A stretch of 64,000 nt of DNA. Source: RHLJ01 sp965247355 (GTDB lineage Bacteria; Bacteroidota; Rhodothermia; Balneolales; Balneolaceae). The notes beneath the pieces were generated by a model. That model was not told the origin of the DNA. It searched no databases and saw only the letters and a program-made list of their open reading frames with translations. Location of the stretch: the NCBI GenBank assembly GCA_965247355.1, contig OZ252011.1, forward strand, positions 3,410,001 to 3,474,000. The letters are read 5' to 3'. Shown here piece by piece: positions 1 through 8,429 of the stretch. Position 1 is the stretch's first letter, and every line of letters begins with the position of its first letter. Made by a program: the position numbers and the translations under genes.

Positions 1-1171
1 CCACCGCGCTTCTATTGGTGGCGCTTCCTCCAACCAAATCAATGACTACCGTTCCTTCTTCAAGCAAGCTTTTAGTATGTTCTCGGGTAACCAGATAATT
101 CACTCCCCGAAGATGTGGAGGTTGTTCGGCTCCATTTACAATCAGATCAGCTGTTTTCAGATACTCTTCAATTATGCCTTTTTTAGTTTGAACCTTTCCA
201 AGCACATGAATCGATTTTACCCCGGCATCATAACATTCATGGATAGCGCCCATTCCAACATTTCCGTAACCAAGAACTGTTGCAGTTACATCAGATGCAG
301 GTTTCTTTTTTGGGCTGATTTCGTTCAGTAGTTTCAATCCATATCGTGCCCCGGCCCGGCCGGTTTCGTGGAGTGCTTCAATTTTACGTTTTCCAAATTT
401 CGGAGCTGGATTTACGTGGCGATAATATTTCAATGCTTCCCGACCATGGTCTTCCACAAATGGATGAACATCATATAACCGGGCTCCTTTTTCTTCAAGC
501 TCATTAACAAGATTCCTATCATCCTGGAAGAAACTGGAATCATATACAATTACTGAATTGTGTGTCAACTCCCCAAGTTCTTCAACAGACACTTTTAATG
601 GATGAAGGGTTAAGCTTGCCGGGGCATGGTTCATAAGTCGGCGAATAACTCCACTCATGCGCTCGTTGTAGCCAATCACATGAAACTCATCCATATCAAC
701 TCCGGCCCTGCGAAGATCGATTTCAACACAGTTGTCAGCAGCCATCAAACCAAGAACTAATTCTTTAGGGAGTTTTTCGGGTGAATGAACCACATACTCC
801 ATTGCCACTACATTAATCCTATGCTTCTCAAGTAATTTTGCCCGTTCCGGGAAAGAACTGAAATGAGCCATGCAAAAAAGTGTGCATCCCGACCTCATCA
901 AAGGAATACTCTCCATAGCAGGACCTTTGAACTTAATTACCAGGTCTTTATTCTGATATAATTCTTTGTTGGATTGAAGGGAGGCTCCGGCTTTCACATA
1001 TTCGTCATCTGAAAAACCAACACCTTCTCCGGCTCCGTATTCAACAAATACTTCGCAGCCGTATTCGACGAGTTTTTTAACTTCTTTAGGTATGAGAGCT
1101 ACCCGGTTTTCCAGTGCACCTGGGTTTTCCGGGGATTCAATTTCTTTGGCTAGTCCAATAGTTTTATACAT
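1..1171 (-). CDS. Alanine dehydrogenase/PNT-family NAD(P)-dependent dehydrogenase, 3' end outside window
   Basis: The frame is open from an ATG at 1171 down to base 1, giving 390 visible residues; the C-terminus lies beyond the window. The N-terminal part has the alanine dehydrogenase/pyridine nucleotide transhydrogenase pattern: an NRVALIPKEV segment near residue 22 and a VIKFKGP segment near residue 80, matching the substrate-binding lysine region of the family. A Rossmann dinucleotide loop, GYGNVGMG, lies near residue 300. Such enzymes interconvert amino acids and 2-oxo acids with NAD(P). The exact substrate is not evident, and a lysine- or saccharopine-type activity is possible. It starts 12 bp after the MscS gene, so the two are probably co-transcribed. 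Confidence 0.75.
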   Translation of the reverse strand, partial: MYKTIGLAKEIESPENPGALENRVALIPKEVKKLVEYGCEVFVEYGAGEGVGFSDDEYVKAGASLQSNKELYQNKDLVIKFKGPAMESIPLMRSGCTLFCMAHFSSFPERAKLLEKHRINVVAMEYVVHSPEKLPKELVLGLMAADNCVEIDLRRAGVDMDEFHVIGYNERMSGVIRRLMNHAPASLTLHPLKVSVEELGELTHNSVIVYDSSFFQDDRNLVNELEEKGARLYDVHPFVEDHGREALKYYRHVNPAPKFGKRKIEALHETGRAGARYGLKLLNEISPKKKPASDVTATVLGYGNVGMGAIHECYDAGVKSIHVLGKVQTKKGIIEEYLKTADLIVNGAEQPPHLRGVNYLVTREHTKSLLEEGTVVIDLVGGSATNRSAV

Positions 1172-1183
1172 GTACCCTGATGC

Positions 1184-2020
1184 TTAGTTCTTTAAAATTT
1201 CAATTGAGGTACTTACTTCAGAACTTACGGTAAATCCATGTTTCAGAAGTTGTTCTTTTGTGTTTTCCATAACCTGTGTTTTGACATCCCCTAAGCTTGA
1301 AAATTCCGAGAATGTATTTATCCAAAAAAAGATTTCCAGTTCAATATAGTTAGCTGTGAAATTAGCAATTTGAACATTAGGAGCGGGCTCGCTCAATACA
1401 CCATCTATTTTCCTTATGGTTTCGAGGATAAGCTTTCGGGCATCGATTGAATCATTTCTAAAATCGATACCAATGGTAAACTTCCCTCTTCGAAGTCCAT
1501 CTTTTGTGTAGTTATAGAGAGGGTTTTTGAAAATGATTGCACTGGGTATAAAAATATCAATTCCATCGCCGGCACGCACATGTATATCTCTTATGTTGAT
1601 AGATTTAACAATGCCTGTAATTCCATTACTTTCAATTAAATCACCTACATCAAAGGCCCGGCTAAAAGACATGAAAAGCCCGGCTAATAAGTTCTCTCCG
1701 ATTTCACGAAAAGCAAAACCTAGGACAACAGTAAGTATACCACCTGCAGCTAATAATCCGGAAGCCGCCTTAGTTAAACCCATGATATGCAGAGATATTA
1801 TTATCCCAATGAGATAGAAAAACCACCTTGTGAATCTTCTGATGAGGGTAATTCTTTTAGGAGAAGTGCTTGTACGTTCAAGAATTTTTTTAGCTCCTCT
1901 GCCAGCAGTAAGTCCCAAGAAAACGAAGAAAACCAAAATAATAAGTCCCAGTAAAATTTCCGGAGCAGACTCTTTTATGGTGATAAAGAATTCTTCAAAA
2001 CTTTGTGTGACTTCTTCCAT
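1184..2020 (-). CDS. Small-conductance mechanosensitive channel, MscS family
   Basis: The 278-residue protein has the MscS layout. There are hydrophobic segments at about residues 19-40 and 62-84, then a Gly/Ala-rich pore helix at about 87-117 (SGLLAAGGILTVVLGFAFRE), and the beta domain with FDVGD and a PSAIIFKNPLYNYT-like stretch, followed by an alpha/beta C-terminus. MscS channels in the inner membrane open under membrane tension and release solutes during hypo-osmotic shock. The length is typical of minimal MscS. It is probably the first gene of a two-gene unit with the downstream dehydrogenase. Confidence 0.9.
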   Translation of the reverse strand: MEEVTQSFEEFFITIKESAPEILLGLIILVFFVFLGLTAGRGAKKILERTSTSPKRITLIRRFTRWFFYLIGIIISLHIMGLTKAASGLLAAGGILTVVLGFAFREIGENLLAGLFMSFSRAFDVGDLIESNGITGIVKSINIRDIHVRAGDGIDIFIPSAIIFKNPLYNYTKDGLRRGKFTIGIDFRNDSIDARKLILETIRKIDGVLSEPAPNVQIANFTANYIELEIFFWINTFSEFSSLGDVKTQVMENTKEQLLKHGFTVSSEVSTSIEILKN

Positions 2021-2277
2021 GTGATAAGGATTGTTGTTAATTATGATTTTAGGTTAAAATAAGTCTAATGTCCAAAATTTGGTATTGGTCCGAATAAAGT
2101 AGAACTTAAGACGCAAGTTAAAGGTCAGGAATCGGTAACTATAGTACAGTATTTGTTTTCCCTTCTCTAGTTTGTTTAACTAAATTTTTAACCCTACAGC
2201 CGAATTGATTACAAAGCGCAGCTTATTTTGTGCTTTAAAACTGTACCTGCAGGGCCCAATACACATATTTTTATATA
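2021..2277. promoter_or_regulatory. Divergent intergenic region with long leader of the cold-shock gene
   Basis: This 257-bp gap separates the divergent mscS-like and cold-shock genes. The side nearest the cold-shock gene contains a possible stem, aagcgcagc...tgtgcttt at about 2212-2242. Long structured leaders are known for cold-shock mRNAs, but no recognised thermosensor sequence is visible here. I see no gene. Confidence 0.3.
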
Positions 2278-2487
2278 ATGGAATACGGTAAAGTAAAATG
2301 GTTTGATACTGAAAAAGGATTTGGATTTATCAAGCCTGACAATGGTGGCAAAGATGTATTTGTTCACCGAAATAACATCGAAAACTTAGGCTTTGAAGAA
2401 AGTCTTCAGGACGGTGAGGAAGTAGAATTCACTATTTCTGAAACTCCAAAAGGCTTAAGTGCTGTTGATGTTTACAGACTTCAATAA
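2278..2487 (+). CDS. Cold-shock protein, CspA family
   Basis: The 69-residue single cold-shock domain carries both RNA-binding motifs: RNP1 (KGFGFI, residues 14-19) and RNP2 (VFVHR, about 28-32), preceded by the canonical GKVKWFD start. Family members bind single-stranded RNA and DNA and melt mRNA secondary structure. The length is the usual 65-70 residues. The gene is monocistronic and ends at a stem-loop terminator at 2507-2535. Confidence 0.97.
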   Translation: MEYGKVKWFDTEKGFGFIKPDNGGKDVFVHRNNIENLGFEESLQDGEEVEFTISETPKGLSAVDVYRLQ

Positions 2488-2506
2488 GCAATTCGCTTAG
2501 AAATTA

Positions 2507-2535
2507 AAGCCACGCTTAACAGTGTGGCTTTTTTT
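2507..2535 (+). terminator. Rho-independent terminator after the cold-shock gene
   Basis: A 7-bp perfect stem (AAGCCAC 2507-2513 with GTGGCTT 2524-2530) is followed by a run of T. It lies 20 bp after the cold-shock stop and also separates it from the convergent VOC gene. Confidence 0.85.
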
Positions 2536-2537
2536 AT

Positions 2538-2897
2538 TTATGATTGTGCCTCAAAATTTGGATTTTGGATTATGCCCAAAAGATTTCCAAATGGATCAAT
2601 AACCGTGGCTACATACACTTCTCCTCCAACATGCATGATTTCTTCATCAGCCTGAGCTCCCAGATCTATTAGCTTATCCCAGGCTTTTTTTATGTCCCCA
2701 ACACCCCAATACACAATACTACCCTGACTCCTAGGTTTTCTATCTGGTTGAAGCCCTAATTCATAACCCCCGATATCAAACCCTACATAATAAGACTCGT
2801 CAAAATAGGGGTCCTCACCGGTAACCTGAGTATACCATTGTTTTGCTTTCTCAATATCAGGAGCAGGATATATAACAGTTCTTAAACCTTTTAGCAT
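2538..2897 (-). CDS. VOC-family (glyoxalase/bleomycin-resistance fold) protein
   Basis: The 119-residue protein has the single-chain vicinal oxygen chelate pattern: an N-terminal LRTVIYPAPDIEKAKQWYTQ strand-helix, a central GFDIGGYELGLQPD strand and a C-terminal VIDPFGNLLGIIQNP motif with a metal-ligand-like Glu position. VOC proteins include lyases, dioxygenases and drug-binding proteins; nothing in the sequence fixes the substrate. It is a lone gene between two terminators. Confidence 0.85.
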   Translation of the reverse strand: MLKGLRTVIYPAPDIEKAKQWYTQVTGEDPYFDESYYVGFDIGGYELGLQPDRKPRSQGSIVYWGVGDIKKAWDKLIDLGAQADEEIMHVGGEVYVATVIDPFGNLLGIIQNPNFEAQS

Positions 2898-2944
2898 ATG
2901 TGTTGATAAATTTCTGATTATTGGAATGTAGATATTATAGGCAT

Positions 2945-2980
2945 AAAAAAAGCCTCAAAGGTTTCAACCAATTGAGGCTT
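2945..2980 (-). terminator. Rho-independent terminator (minus strand)
   Basis: A perfect 9-bp stem, AAGCCTCAA (2950-2958) with TTGAGGCTT (2972-2980), is followed on the minus strand by T residues. It terminates the small exported-protein gene that ends at 3002. Confidence 0.85.
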
Positions 2981-3001
2981 GGGGTACAGAATAAAAATGT
3001 T

Positions 3002-3406
3002 TTATAAATAATTAATGGTCGTAGTCAAATTCCCATGATATTGACCCGATGCATTATGTTTAATTTCTGAATCAAAAGTTGATGATAAAATAATCTTGTG
3101 CTTCCCGTTATCATTGCGATGATCGCTTTCAGAAATTAGTACAAGTGTTTCTCCAAACTCATTTTCCAAAGTTACTGTCCCCGTTACTTCGACTTCAGTA
3201 TCTAGGTGTTCGGGAGTTATAAACTCGAAAGCATTTTGAGTTTGATTCTCAGTTTTAAGATCAACATTCATTGCTTTTACAGGATTAAGAGTAACACCAC
3301 TTACAATTGTTGCAGAAATTTTCATTGTAGCCGTAGCTGTTTTTTGAGCAGCAGCATTTGAGCTAAGTAGAAGGACGAGAGTTAATATGTATAGAAGGTT
3401 TTTCAT
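3002..3406 (-). CDS. Small exported protein, DUF4402-like
   Basis: The 134-residue protein has a clear Sec signal peptide (MKNLLYILTLVLLLSSNAAA, cleavage near residue 20). The rest is beta-rich and resembles DUF4402-type proteins of the Bacteroidetes branch: a TATMKISATIVSGVTLN opening, a GTVTLENEFGETLVL strand pair and a GQYHGNLTTTINYL end, where the final strand echoes pilin-like or fimbrial folds. The function is unknown and the family assignment is by pattern only. A GGAGG ribosome-binding site lies about 14 bases upstream of the ATG. It is probably periplasmic or on the surface. Confidence 0.65.
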   Translation of the reverse strand: MKNLLYILTLVLLLSSNAAAQKTATATMKISATIVSGVTLNPVKAMNVDLKTENQTQNAFEFITPEHLDTEVEVTGTVTLENEFGETLVLISESDHRNDNGKHKIILSSTFDSEIKHNASGQYHGNLTTTINYL

Positions 3407-3675
3407 GCTGCTTTTGTAACCTCCATTACTATATTAAATAATTATAACATTAGAAAATTTTAATATTAATTTTCTATAATAAATTATGTTGAAAAAGCTC
3501 TTGTTGCTGTTTTTAAATGAGATGAGTTTAAAACGGAATGTTTAATTTCTTTTATTAAAAAATTAGAGGGATTCTCAGTAATGTTTATTTAAAAGCTCAG
3601 CTTTTTAGTACAAGGGAAAGGAGAGATGGATATCTTTATTGATACCATAAAGTTGATACTGATCAGATAAAGCAG
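3407..3675. other. AT-rich intergenic DNA with no gene seen
   Basis: The region lies between the start of the exported-protein gene and the terminator of tRNA-Pro. It is strongly AT-rich, with an ATTATAA/TTATAAT-rich stretch at 3436-3490 that could hold the promoter of the minus-strand gene. I see no ORF, RNA or repeat. Confidence 0.4.
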
Positions 3676-3709
3676 AAAAGGCACTGATTAAAAAATCAGC
3701 GCCTTTTTA
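3676..3709 (-). terminator. Terminator of tRNA-Pro
   Basis: On the minus strand a long stem (AAAAAGGCGCTGAT paired with ATCAGTGCCTTTT, with one bulge) ends in a T run. It lies immediately downstream of the tRNA-Pro 3' end. Confidence 0.8.
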
Positions 3710-3711
3710 AG

Positions 3712-3785
3712 TCGAGGCGACAGGATTTGAACCTGCGACCCCTCGGCCCCCAGCCGAGTGCGCTACCGGACTACGCCACGCCTCG
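3712..3785 (-). tRNA. tRNA-Pro (anticodon GGG)
   Basis: The 74-nt cloverleaf reads on the minus strand. The acceptor is CGAGGCG pairing with CGCCTCG, and the discriminator is A at 3712. The anticodon stem is CTCGG/CCGAG with loop CTGGGGG, giving anticodon GGG. The T arm is GCAGG-TTCAAAT-CCTGT. CCA is not encoded. It marks the left border of the accessory region: the genes that follow begin beyond its 5' end. Confidence 0.96.
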
Positions 3786-3881
3786 AGAGTATATTAAATG
3801 GCGATTCGTAGTCTCTTTCCAAAAACTGTATAGCAATAGTATAGTAGTTGATTGCCGAGTTAGTATTTCAATATCTAAATA

Positions 3882-3919
3882 GTGCTGAGATTTCAGCACA
3901 AAGTCCAGTGGTAAAGTGA
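3882..3919. promoter_or_regulatory. Inverted repeat and CCACT motif at the left edge of the island
   Basis: A perfect 7-bp inverted repeat, GTGCTGA-gatt-TCAGCAC (3882-3899), is followed at 3907-3919 by a minus-strand copy of the island motif (AGTGGTAAAGTGA, one mismatch to AGTGGNNAAGTGG). Both lie 40-75 bp upstream of the first island gene. They look like an operator or recombination-protein site; the role is inferred. Confidence 0.4.
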
Positions 3920-3957
3920 TCAAGATTGCTTAAACTTTTTTTTAGTAGCTTTTAGGA

Positions 3958-4782
3958 ATGGCTATTTCCGACTACTACAATCAAATCACATTTGGAGGCT
4001 TTACTAACAGGGCTGATTATTATAGAAGAATGCCCTTAAATAGAATAGCTCATCTTAAAAAGGCAATCTACAAGCTTTACTTTTTAAACGAAAACTCTGA
4101 GTTCTTAAACAGAGAGAAGTTTTTATTTCAAATTGGCAATCTGATCTTTTTCTATCAGGAGTTGCGTTCTGAAATCCGACAAGCGTTTGATAAGCAGCAT
4201 TCGGATATAGTAACTGATGAAATGTTCTCCGCTAATTATTTAACTGCCCAGCGAGTAATAGACGAAGGGTTTAAAATACTTGAAGGGATGCCTTACCCAA
4301 AGCCTTTGCCACCAATTAAAGATGCTAATGGAAATTTTGACATAGAGTCCGAAGAGGTTGAAATTACTTTAAACCCAAAGAAAAAAGCTTTCCCAGCCTC
4401 TGCCGACTTATTTAGCAAAATAGCAGATGAAGAGCATTTTTTTAAGGACGAAAAAACCTTTCTAAAGATCTCAAAGATGGACTTCGCTGCAATAGAAATG
4501 GAGGAGTACTTTAATAAATTATTGGGTCCTGCATTTGCCATCCTCGTAAAACAAATCCTGGATGAAATAAAAGGTGAACTGAGAACCACGACTTCGTTTC
4601 ATGCTAAAATACCTGTGGCAAATATTTCAGATGCTTTAAATCATTTCCATCGGGTAAATCAAAATTCTGATAAGTACACAGATTCTCAAATAGCTTTTGA
4701 AGTCTCACTAAACTATAAGAACATGCATACAGAGGAACCTTTCAAGTATAAATCAGTGGCAGACTATCTGCGATCAAAATGA
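3958..4782 (+). CDS. Hypothetical protein (first island gene)
   Basis: The 274-residue soluble protein has no signal peptide and no motif I recognise. It is rich in aromatic residues and charge (NQITFGGFTNRADYYRR near the start), mostly helical by composition, with a central acidic and proline segment at about residues 105-140 (PKPLPPIKDANG). It has no obvious nucleotide-binding or DNA-binding signature. A distant likeness to helical regulatory proteins of Bacteroidetes mobile elements (RteC-like) crossed my mind, but the sequence does not support a firm link. It precedes the primase gene by 270 bp and is probably part of the same element. Confidence 0.65.
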   Translation: MAISDYYNQITFGGFTNRADYYRRMPLNRIAHLKKAIYKLYFLNENSEFLNREKFLFQIGNLIFFYQELRSEIRQAFDKQHSDIVTDEMFSANYLTAQRVIDEGFKILEGMPYPKPLPPIKDANGNFDIESEEVEITLNPKKKAFPASADLFSKIADEEHFFKDEKTFLKISKMDFAAIEMEEYFNKLLGPAFAILVKQILDEIKGELRTTTSFHAKIPVANISDALNHFHRVNQNSDKYTDSQIAFEVSLNYKNMHTEEPFKYKSVADYLRSK

Positions 4783-5052
4783 CGTATAAGCGCCATTTTT
4801 TTTGAATCCCCAGATAAAGTGATCTGGAATCGGCGATTTTAGATTTCTTTTAAAACAAATGAGTAGCTGAGTGTGCACATAAGAGCGCCTTGCCTCAAAC
4901 CCCTCTTATATTGGGGTAACTGTTTCGATAATTGAAACAAGCCCCTGCCCGAGATATTAAGAACTGGGTACGGGCAAATGTTCTTTGACTTAATGAACAA
5001 GAAAACGGGGAAAGTCCCCACAGACAACTTAACCAAAAATAAAGGTGAAGTT
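4783..5052 (+). promoter_or_regulatory. Leader with three inverted repeats before the primase gene
   Basis: The gap contains CCAGAT-aaagtg-ATCTGG (4810-4827), TGTTTC-gataatt-GAAACA (4921-4939) and TGCCCG...CGGGCA (4946-4976). The last ends directly at an upstream ATG (4978) that would add 25 residues to the primase. Candidate uses are control of replication-gene expression or part of an origin. No iterons beyond the scattered CCACT motif are visible here. Confidence 0.4.
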
Positions 5053-7569
5053 ATGTCTTTAAAGACAATCATTACCCTAAAACAGCTCGGTCTAGCTGTA
5101 GACAAATCCAAGGCCAATCAAGATGGATGGCTTACTATAAAATCTCCACACAGAAACGACACGAAACCATCATTTGCAATCAACATCCAGCACGGTGGCT
5201 GGAAGGATAATGCGACTGGAGAAGCGGGTGATTTATACTCATTGGTACAACTAGTTCATCCGGGGATGAGCTTTTCTAAAGCCAAAGAATTCGTGGATGG
5301 AAAAGGAGTTGCTAAACAGCTTCCAACTAGAAAGCAAGAATACTATGAAGGCCTCAATGGTTCTTTCTGGACTCAAAGCCGAAAGGCTACACTTACTAAA
5401 TCTCAAGATCGTCTTGAGAAGGCTGATAACAGCAAAGTGCTAGATGACCTTGAAAGCTATGACGGTATTAACAAGGAAACACTTCAGTATTTTGGGTGCG
5501 GACTAGTTGACTGGGAATTTCCTGATGGACAGAAAGAAGCGCTGCTGATTCCTTACCCTACGGGAGCTCAGGTATACGCCCGCAATAAAGATGGAAAACA
5601 GATCCAGATGTTCACAGGATCGAAACCAGCGGAAAGCTTTTTTGGTGCTGAACAACTTCGGGACAAGAAATCGCTGATTATCTGCAAGTCACCTAGGGAG
5701 GCAATGATTGCTTACCAAGTGCTTGGAGATCACCTTGATGTGCTTGGAATTTGCTCAGGGGAGACGGATAAGCTATCAGGGGAACAGAGCGCTTTATTAG
5801 AGGCTAAAGCTCATTACTGGACAAAAGTTTTTGTCTGCTTTGATCGGGATACTGTTCCGGCGGAAGAGATTGCCTTTGGGTTTGCCCGTAAAGTATGTGA
5901 TACTGTGGGCACCTTTAAGAGAGATATCCGACTGTGTAATATTGGCAAGCTGACTGGCAATGAGTGTAAGGATCTTACCGATCTTTTAAAGTCGTCTCAT
6001 GAGTCAGGTGTAAACGAGCTATTTAGCGATAACTCCTTTGAGTTCTCCGAATATATCTGGAATACCTGGACACATAAGTATCGCTTCTGGGATGTGAATG
6101 AGAAAGGTACAGTCGAAATTAATGAAGTTAAGTTTGCCAACGTGCTTGGTAATTTTGGCTTCAAGAAGAGTTATTTCGGTGACGCTGATGAACCTACCTT
6201 GGTTCAGGATGTAGACAACGTCTTACACAGCGTTTCTTCCCATAAGTTGAGTGATTTTGTGCTGGATGAGATTCTTCAGAAATTCAGCAAGTACGTGGAT
6301 ACCGCACTGCTGGGTGACAGCGAAACACTCATTTCGTTGAGTAAGCTTCAAAGGGTATTCTTCAAATACCGGGATAAGGTACTCAGTAATAACATTAAGG
6401 CTATCTTTCGCCAGAAGACGATTTCTATCATGACAGATGAGCATTCAGCGGGGTATTTATTCTTCGAAAACGGAACAGTGAAAGTGTCCGAGGATTCGGT
6501 TGAAATGCTTCCTTATGAAAGCATTCCCGGTAAGATCTGGAAGTCTCAGATCATGAATCGTGGCTTCAGAGAAACGGCTCCATCTGGCAGGGGAGACCTT
6601 GAACGATTCGTGGAGAATATAGCCAGCGGTGATCCGGCTAAGAAGCGATCCTTTATGAGTGCACTTGGCTACCTGCTCTACACCTATAAAGACAAAGCCA
6701 ATTCTCCGGCGATCATCCTAGTAGATGAAAAGAGTAGCCCTGGAGTGGCTCAAGGTGGAACGGGTAAAAGCCTGTTTGCCCAAAGCATCAAACATATCCG
6801 TAAGCAGAGGTATCTGGCTGGGAAAAACGTTGATCCAAGTTCTCGATTCTTCTTCATGGACGCAGAAATGGGTGATCAATCGATGTTTTTTGATGATGTT
6901 CGTCATGATTTCGATTTCGAAGCTTTATTTAACGTGATCACCGATGACATGCAGGTAGAAGCCAAGTATAAAAACCGTTTCACCATTCCGTTTGAACTTT
7001 CGCCAAAAATTATTCTTGCCACTAATAGTGTGGTTCAAGGATTTGGAAACAGCTTTAAACGCCGTCAGTTTACACTTCCATTTAGCGATCACTATCTGCA
7101 AAACCCAGTCCCAGAGGCCGAGTTTGGCAGAAAACTGTTTGATGATTGGGATGAGGAGGAGTGGGCACGCTATGATCATTTTATGATCCGTTGCCTTCAG
7201 CTCTATCTTTCAGATGGATTGGTAAAGTTTCCGACCGATCACTTCTTGGTTAGAACCTTCACGACTAATACTTCCTCTGACTTCTATGACTGGGCGGAAG
7301 CCTATTTGGAATCCGGATTGGAGTATAAAGCGAATGTTCTTTTCAATGGGAAGAACAAAATAGCTGACAGCCAAAATCCTCCCAAGGAAGATCCGGTTGA
7401 TAGCAATGGAAATAGCTTTCCATGCTTTGCAAATGTCTCCAATGACTTGATGAATGGAGAATTCCGAACCTTTATTGACTGGCTGCGTCAGTACGCCGCC
7501 TTTAAAGGCTGGGAATTTAATGAACGGCCTAGAAACGGGTATAAGATCATTCAGTTCACGAAGAAATAA
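5053..7569 (+). CDS. Phage/plasmid-type primase-helicase (Toprim-like plus SF3/D5-like ATPase)
   Basis: From the chosen ATG the protein has 838 residues. The N-terminal 80 residues resemble the CHC2-type primase entry domain without zinc cysteines (KSPHRNDTKPSF, then a GWKDNATGEAGDLYSLV stretch). A Toprim-like region follows at about residues 195-320, with a FVCFDRDT acidic motif. The C-terminal half is a superfamily-3/D5-like helicase: Walker A GGTGKS near residue 568, Walker B MFFDDV near 615, and sensor ILATNS near 655. Such proteins prime and unwind replicating element DNA. An in-frame ATG at 4978 exists, but 5053 is preceded by an AAGGTGAAG ribosome-binding site and the extra residues fall inside a hairpin. 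This is the replication hub of the island. Confidence 0.85.
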   Translation: MSLKTIITLKQLGLAVDKSKANQDGWLTIKSPHRNDTKPSFAINIQHGGWKDNATGEAGDLYSLVQLVHPGMSFSKAKEFVDGKGVAKQLPTRKQEYYEGLNGSFWTQSRKATLTKSQDRLEKADNSKVLDDLESYDGINKETLQYFGCGLVDWEFPDGQKEALLIPYPTGAQVYARNKDGKQIQMFTGSKPAESFFGAEQLRDKKSLIICKSPREAMIAYQVLGDHLDVLGICSGETDKLSGEQSALLEAKAHYWTKVFVCFDRDTVPAEEIAFGFARKVCDTVGTFKRDIRLCNIGKLTGNECKDLTDLLKSSHESGVNELFSDNSFEFSEYIWNTWTHKYRFWDVNEKGTVEINEVKFANVLGNFGFKKSYFGDADEPTLVQDVDNVLHSVSSHKLSDFVLDEILQKFSKYVDTALLGDSETLISLSKLQRVFFKYRDKVLSNNIKAIFRQKTISIMTDEHSAGYLFFENGTVKVSEDSVEMLPYESIPGKIWKSQIMNRGFRETAPSGRGDLERFVENIASGDPAKKRSFMSALGYLLYTYKDKANSPAIILVDEKSSPGVAQGGTGKSLFAQSIKHIRKQRYLAGKNVDPSSRFFFMDAEMGDQSMFFDDVRHDFDFEALFNVITDDMQVEAKYKNRFTIPFELSPKIILATNSVVQGFGNSFKRRQFTLPFSDHYLQNPVPEAEFGRKLFDDWDEEEWARYDHFMIRCLQLYLSDGLVKFPTDHFLVRTFTTNTSSDFYDWAEAYLESGLEYKANVLFNGKNKIADSQNPPKEDPVDSNGNSFPCFANVSNDLMNGEFRTFIDWLRQYAAFKGWEFNERPRNGYKIIQFTKK

Positions 7570-7902
7570 TCCTAGTTTCCTGTCACTTTGCCACTGGCCA
7601 AAAGCCAGTGAGCAAGTGGCTGGATTCTTCAAAATTTATTCTGGGTAAAACCAAGAGATCGAAAAACAAAGTGACAACTGTATAATGAGGTTAAAACTCA
7701 GATACCGGCCGGATAAACTGATAAAGTCAAGGTCTCAAACAAATAGGCAGGTTTTTGGAGATTTCGTTCTTTTCCATAAACGATTCTTTGTTGGCACTGT
7801 TATTGATTAATTAACTCATCATGGTTTGAACTCGCTGAAGCAAACGAAAACTTTTGCACTCAGCACTGTTTTCGAATTAAAAGAAAACTAAAATTCAATT
7901 CC
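7570..7902. other. Noncoding gap with an inverted pair of CCACT motifs
   Basis: Just after the primase stop lie two copies of the island motif facing each other: TCACTTTGCCACT (7583-7595) and AGTGAGCAAGTGG (7607-7619), enclosing a GGCCAAAAGCC stem-loop. The structure could terminate transcription or bind a protein. The remaining 280 bases, up to the next gene, hold no ORF or RNA that I can recognise. They are likely the promoter and leader of the 7903 gene. Confidence 0.5.
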
Positions 7903-8214
7903 ATGAAACAAAACAAAAACAACTATTACCCAAAACCCAATTTACCTGAAGCAGTATTAACATTGAAGAGCGGTTCATATCTCGAACTTGTACTTCTTAA
8001 TGAAGTGAGACTTGATACCCATTTCAGTTGTTTAAGTACTGTGTATCAGTGGGCGAATGTGGTACAATTTCATAATCGGATCAGATATGAGATAAACTCA
8101 AATAAAAAGAACCTTAAAGACGCTGAGCTTCTGAAGGTTCTCCGTAAAGTTGAGCAAGACAATGATTACGGAGAGTATATTCTCGCTCTTTTCGAATATG
8201 TGATTAATGTTTGA
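7903..8214 (+). CDS. Small hypothetical island protein
   Basis: The 103-residue protein has a basic, Asn-rich start (MKQNKNNYYPKPNLPEAVLT) and no membrane segment, signal or recognised motif. The C-terminal half is charged and probably helical. It is followed within 15 bp by a strong terminator, which supports a real transcription unit. It may be a regulator or accessory replication factor, but nothing in the sequence shows this. Confidence 0.6.
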   Translation: MKQNKNNYYPKPNLPEAVLTLKSGSYLELVLLNEVRLDTHFSCLSTVYQWANVVQFHNRIRYEINSNKKNLKDAELLKVLRKVEQDNDYGEYILALFEYVINV

Positions 8215-8226
8215 TGTTTTTCATTT

Positions 8227-8256
8227 CCAGCCTTCCTCCGGGAGGGCTGGTTTTTT
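8227..8256 (+). terminator. Rho-independent terminator
   Basis: A 10-bp stem with one G-T pair (CCAGCCTTCC 8227-8236 with GGAGGGCTGG 8241-8250), a TCCG loop and six T residues follow the 103-residue gene. Confidence 0.9.
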
Positions 8257-8429
8257 AATGGGGGTTAATTTCGATCTTAAGGATCTAGGTTCCATAACCC
8301 ACCCCCGGCATTTTGACCAGAAAGCCCCCCACCTAATATTCACCCAGGCTTCGCCTCAGATTCGGATTCTGAAAATTTTTTGGGTGTATTTTTTCTTTTT
8401 CTATCTAAGATTTGAGTTAAAAGAAGGTG

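Noticed and set aside
4978..5052. Upstream ATG of the primase gene
   Set aside because: It would add 25 residues of low likelihood, lies at a hairpin edge and has no ribosome-binding site, whereas the ATG at 5053 has one.
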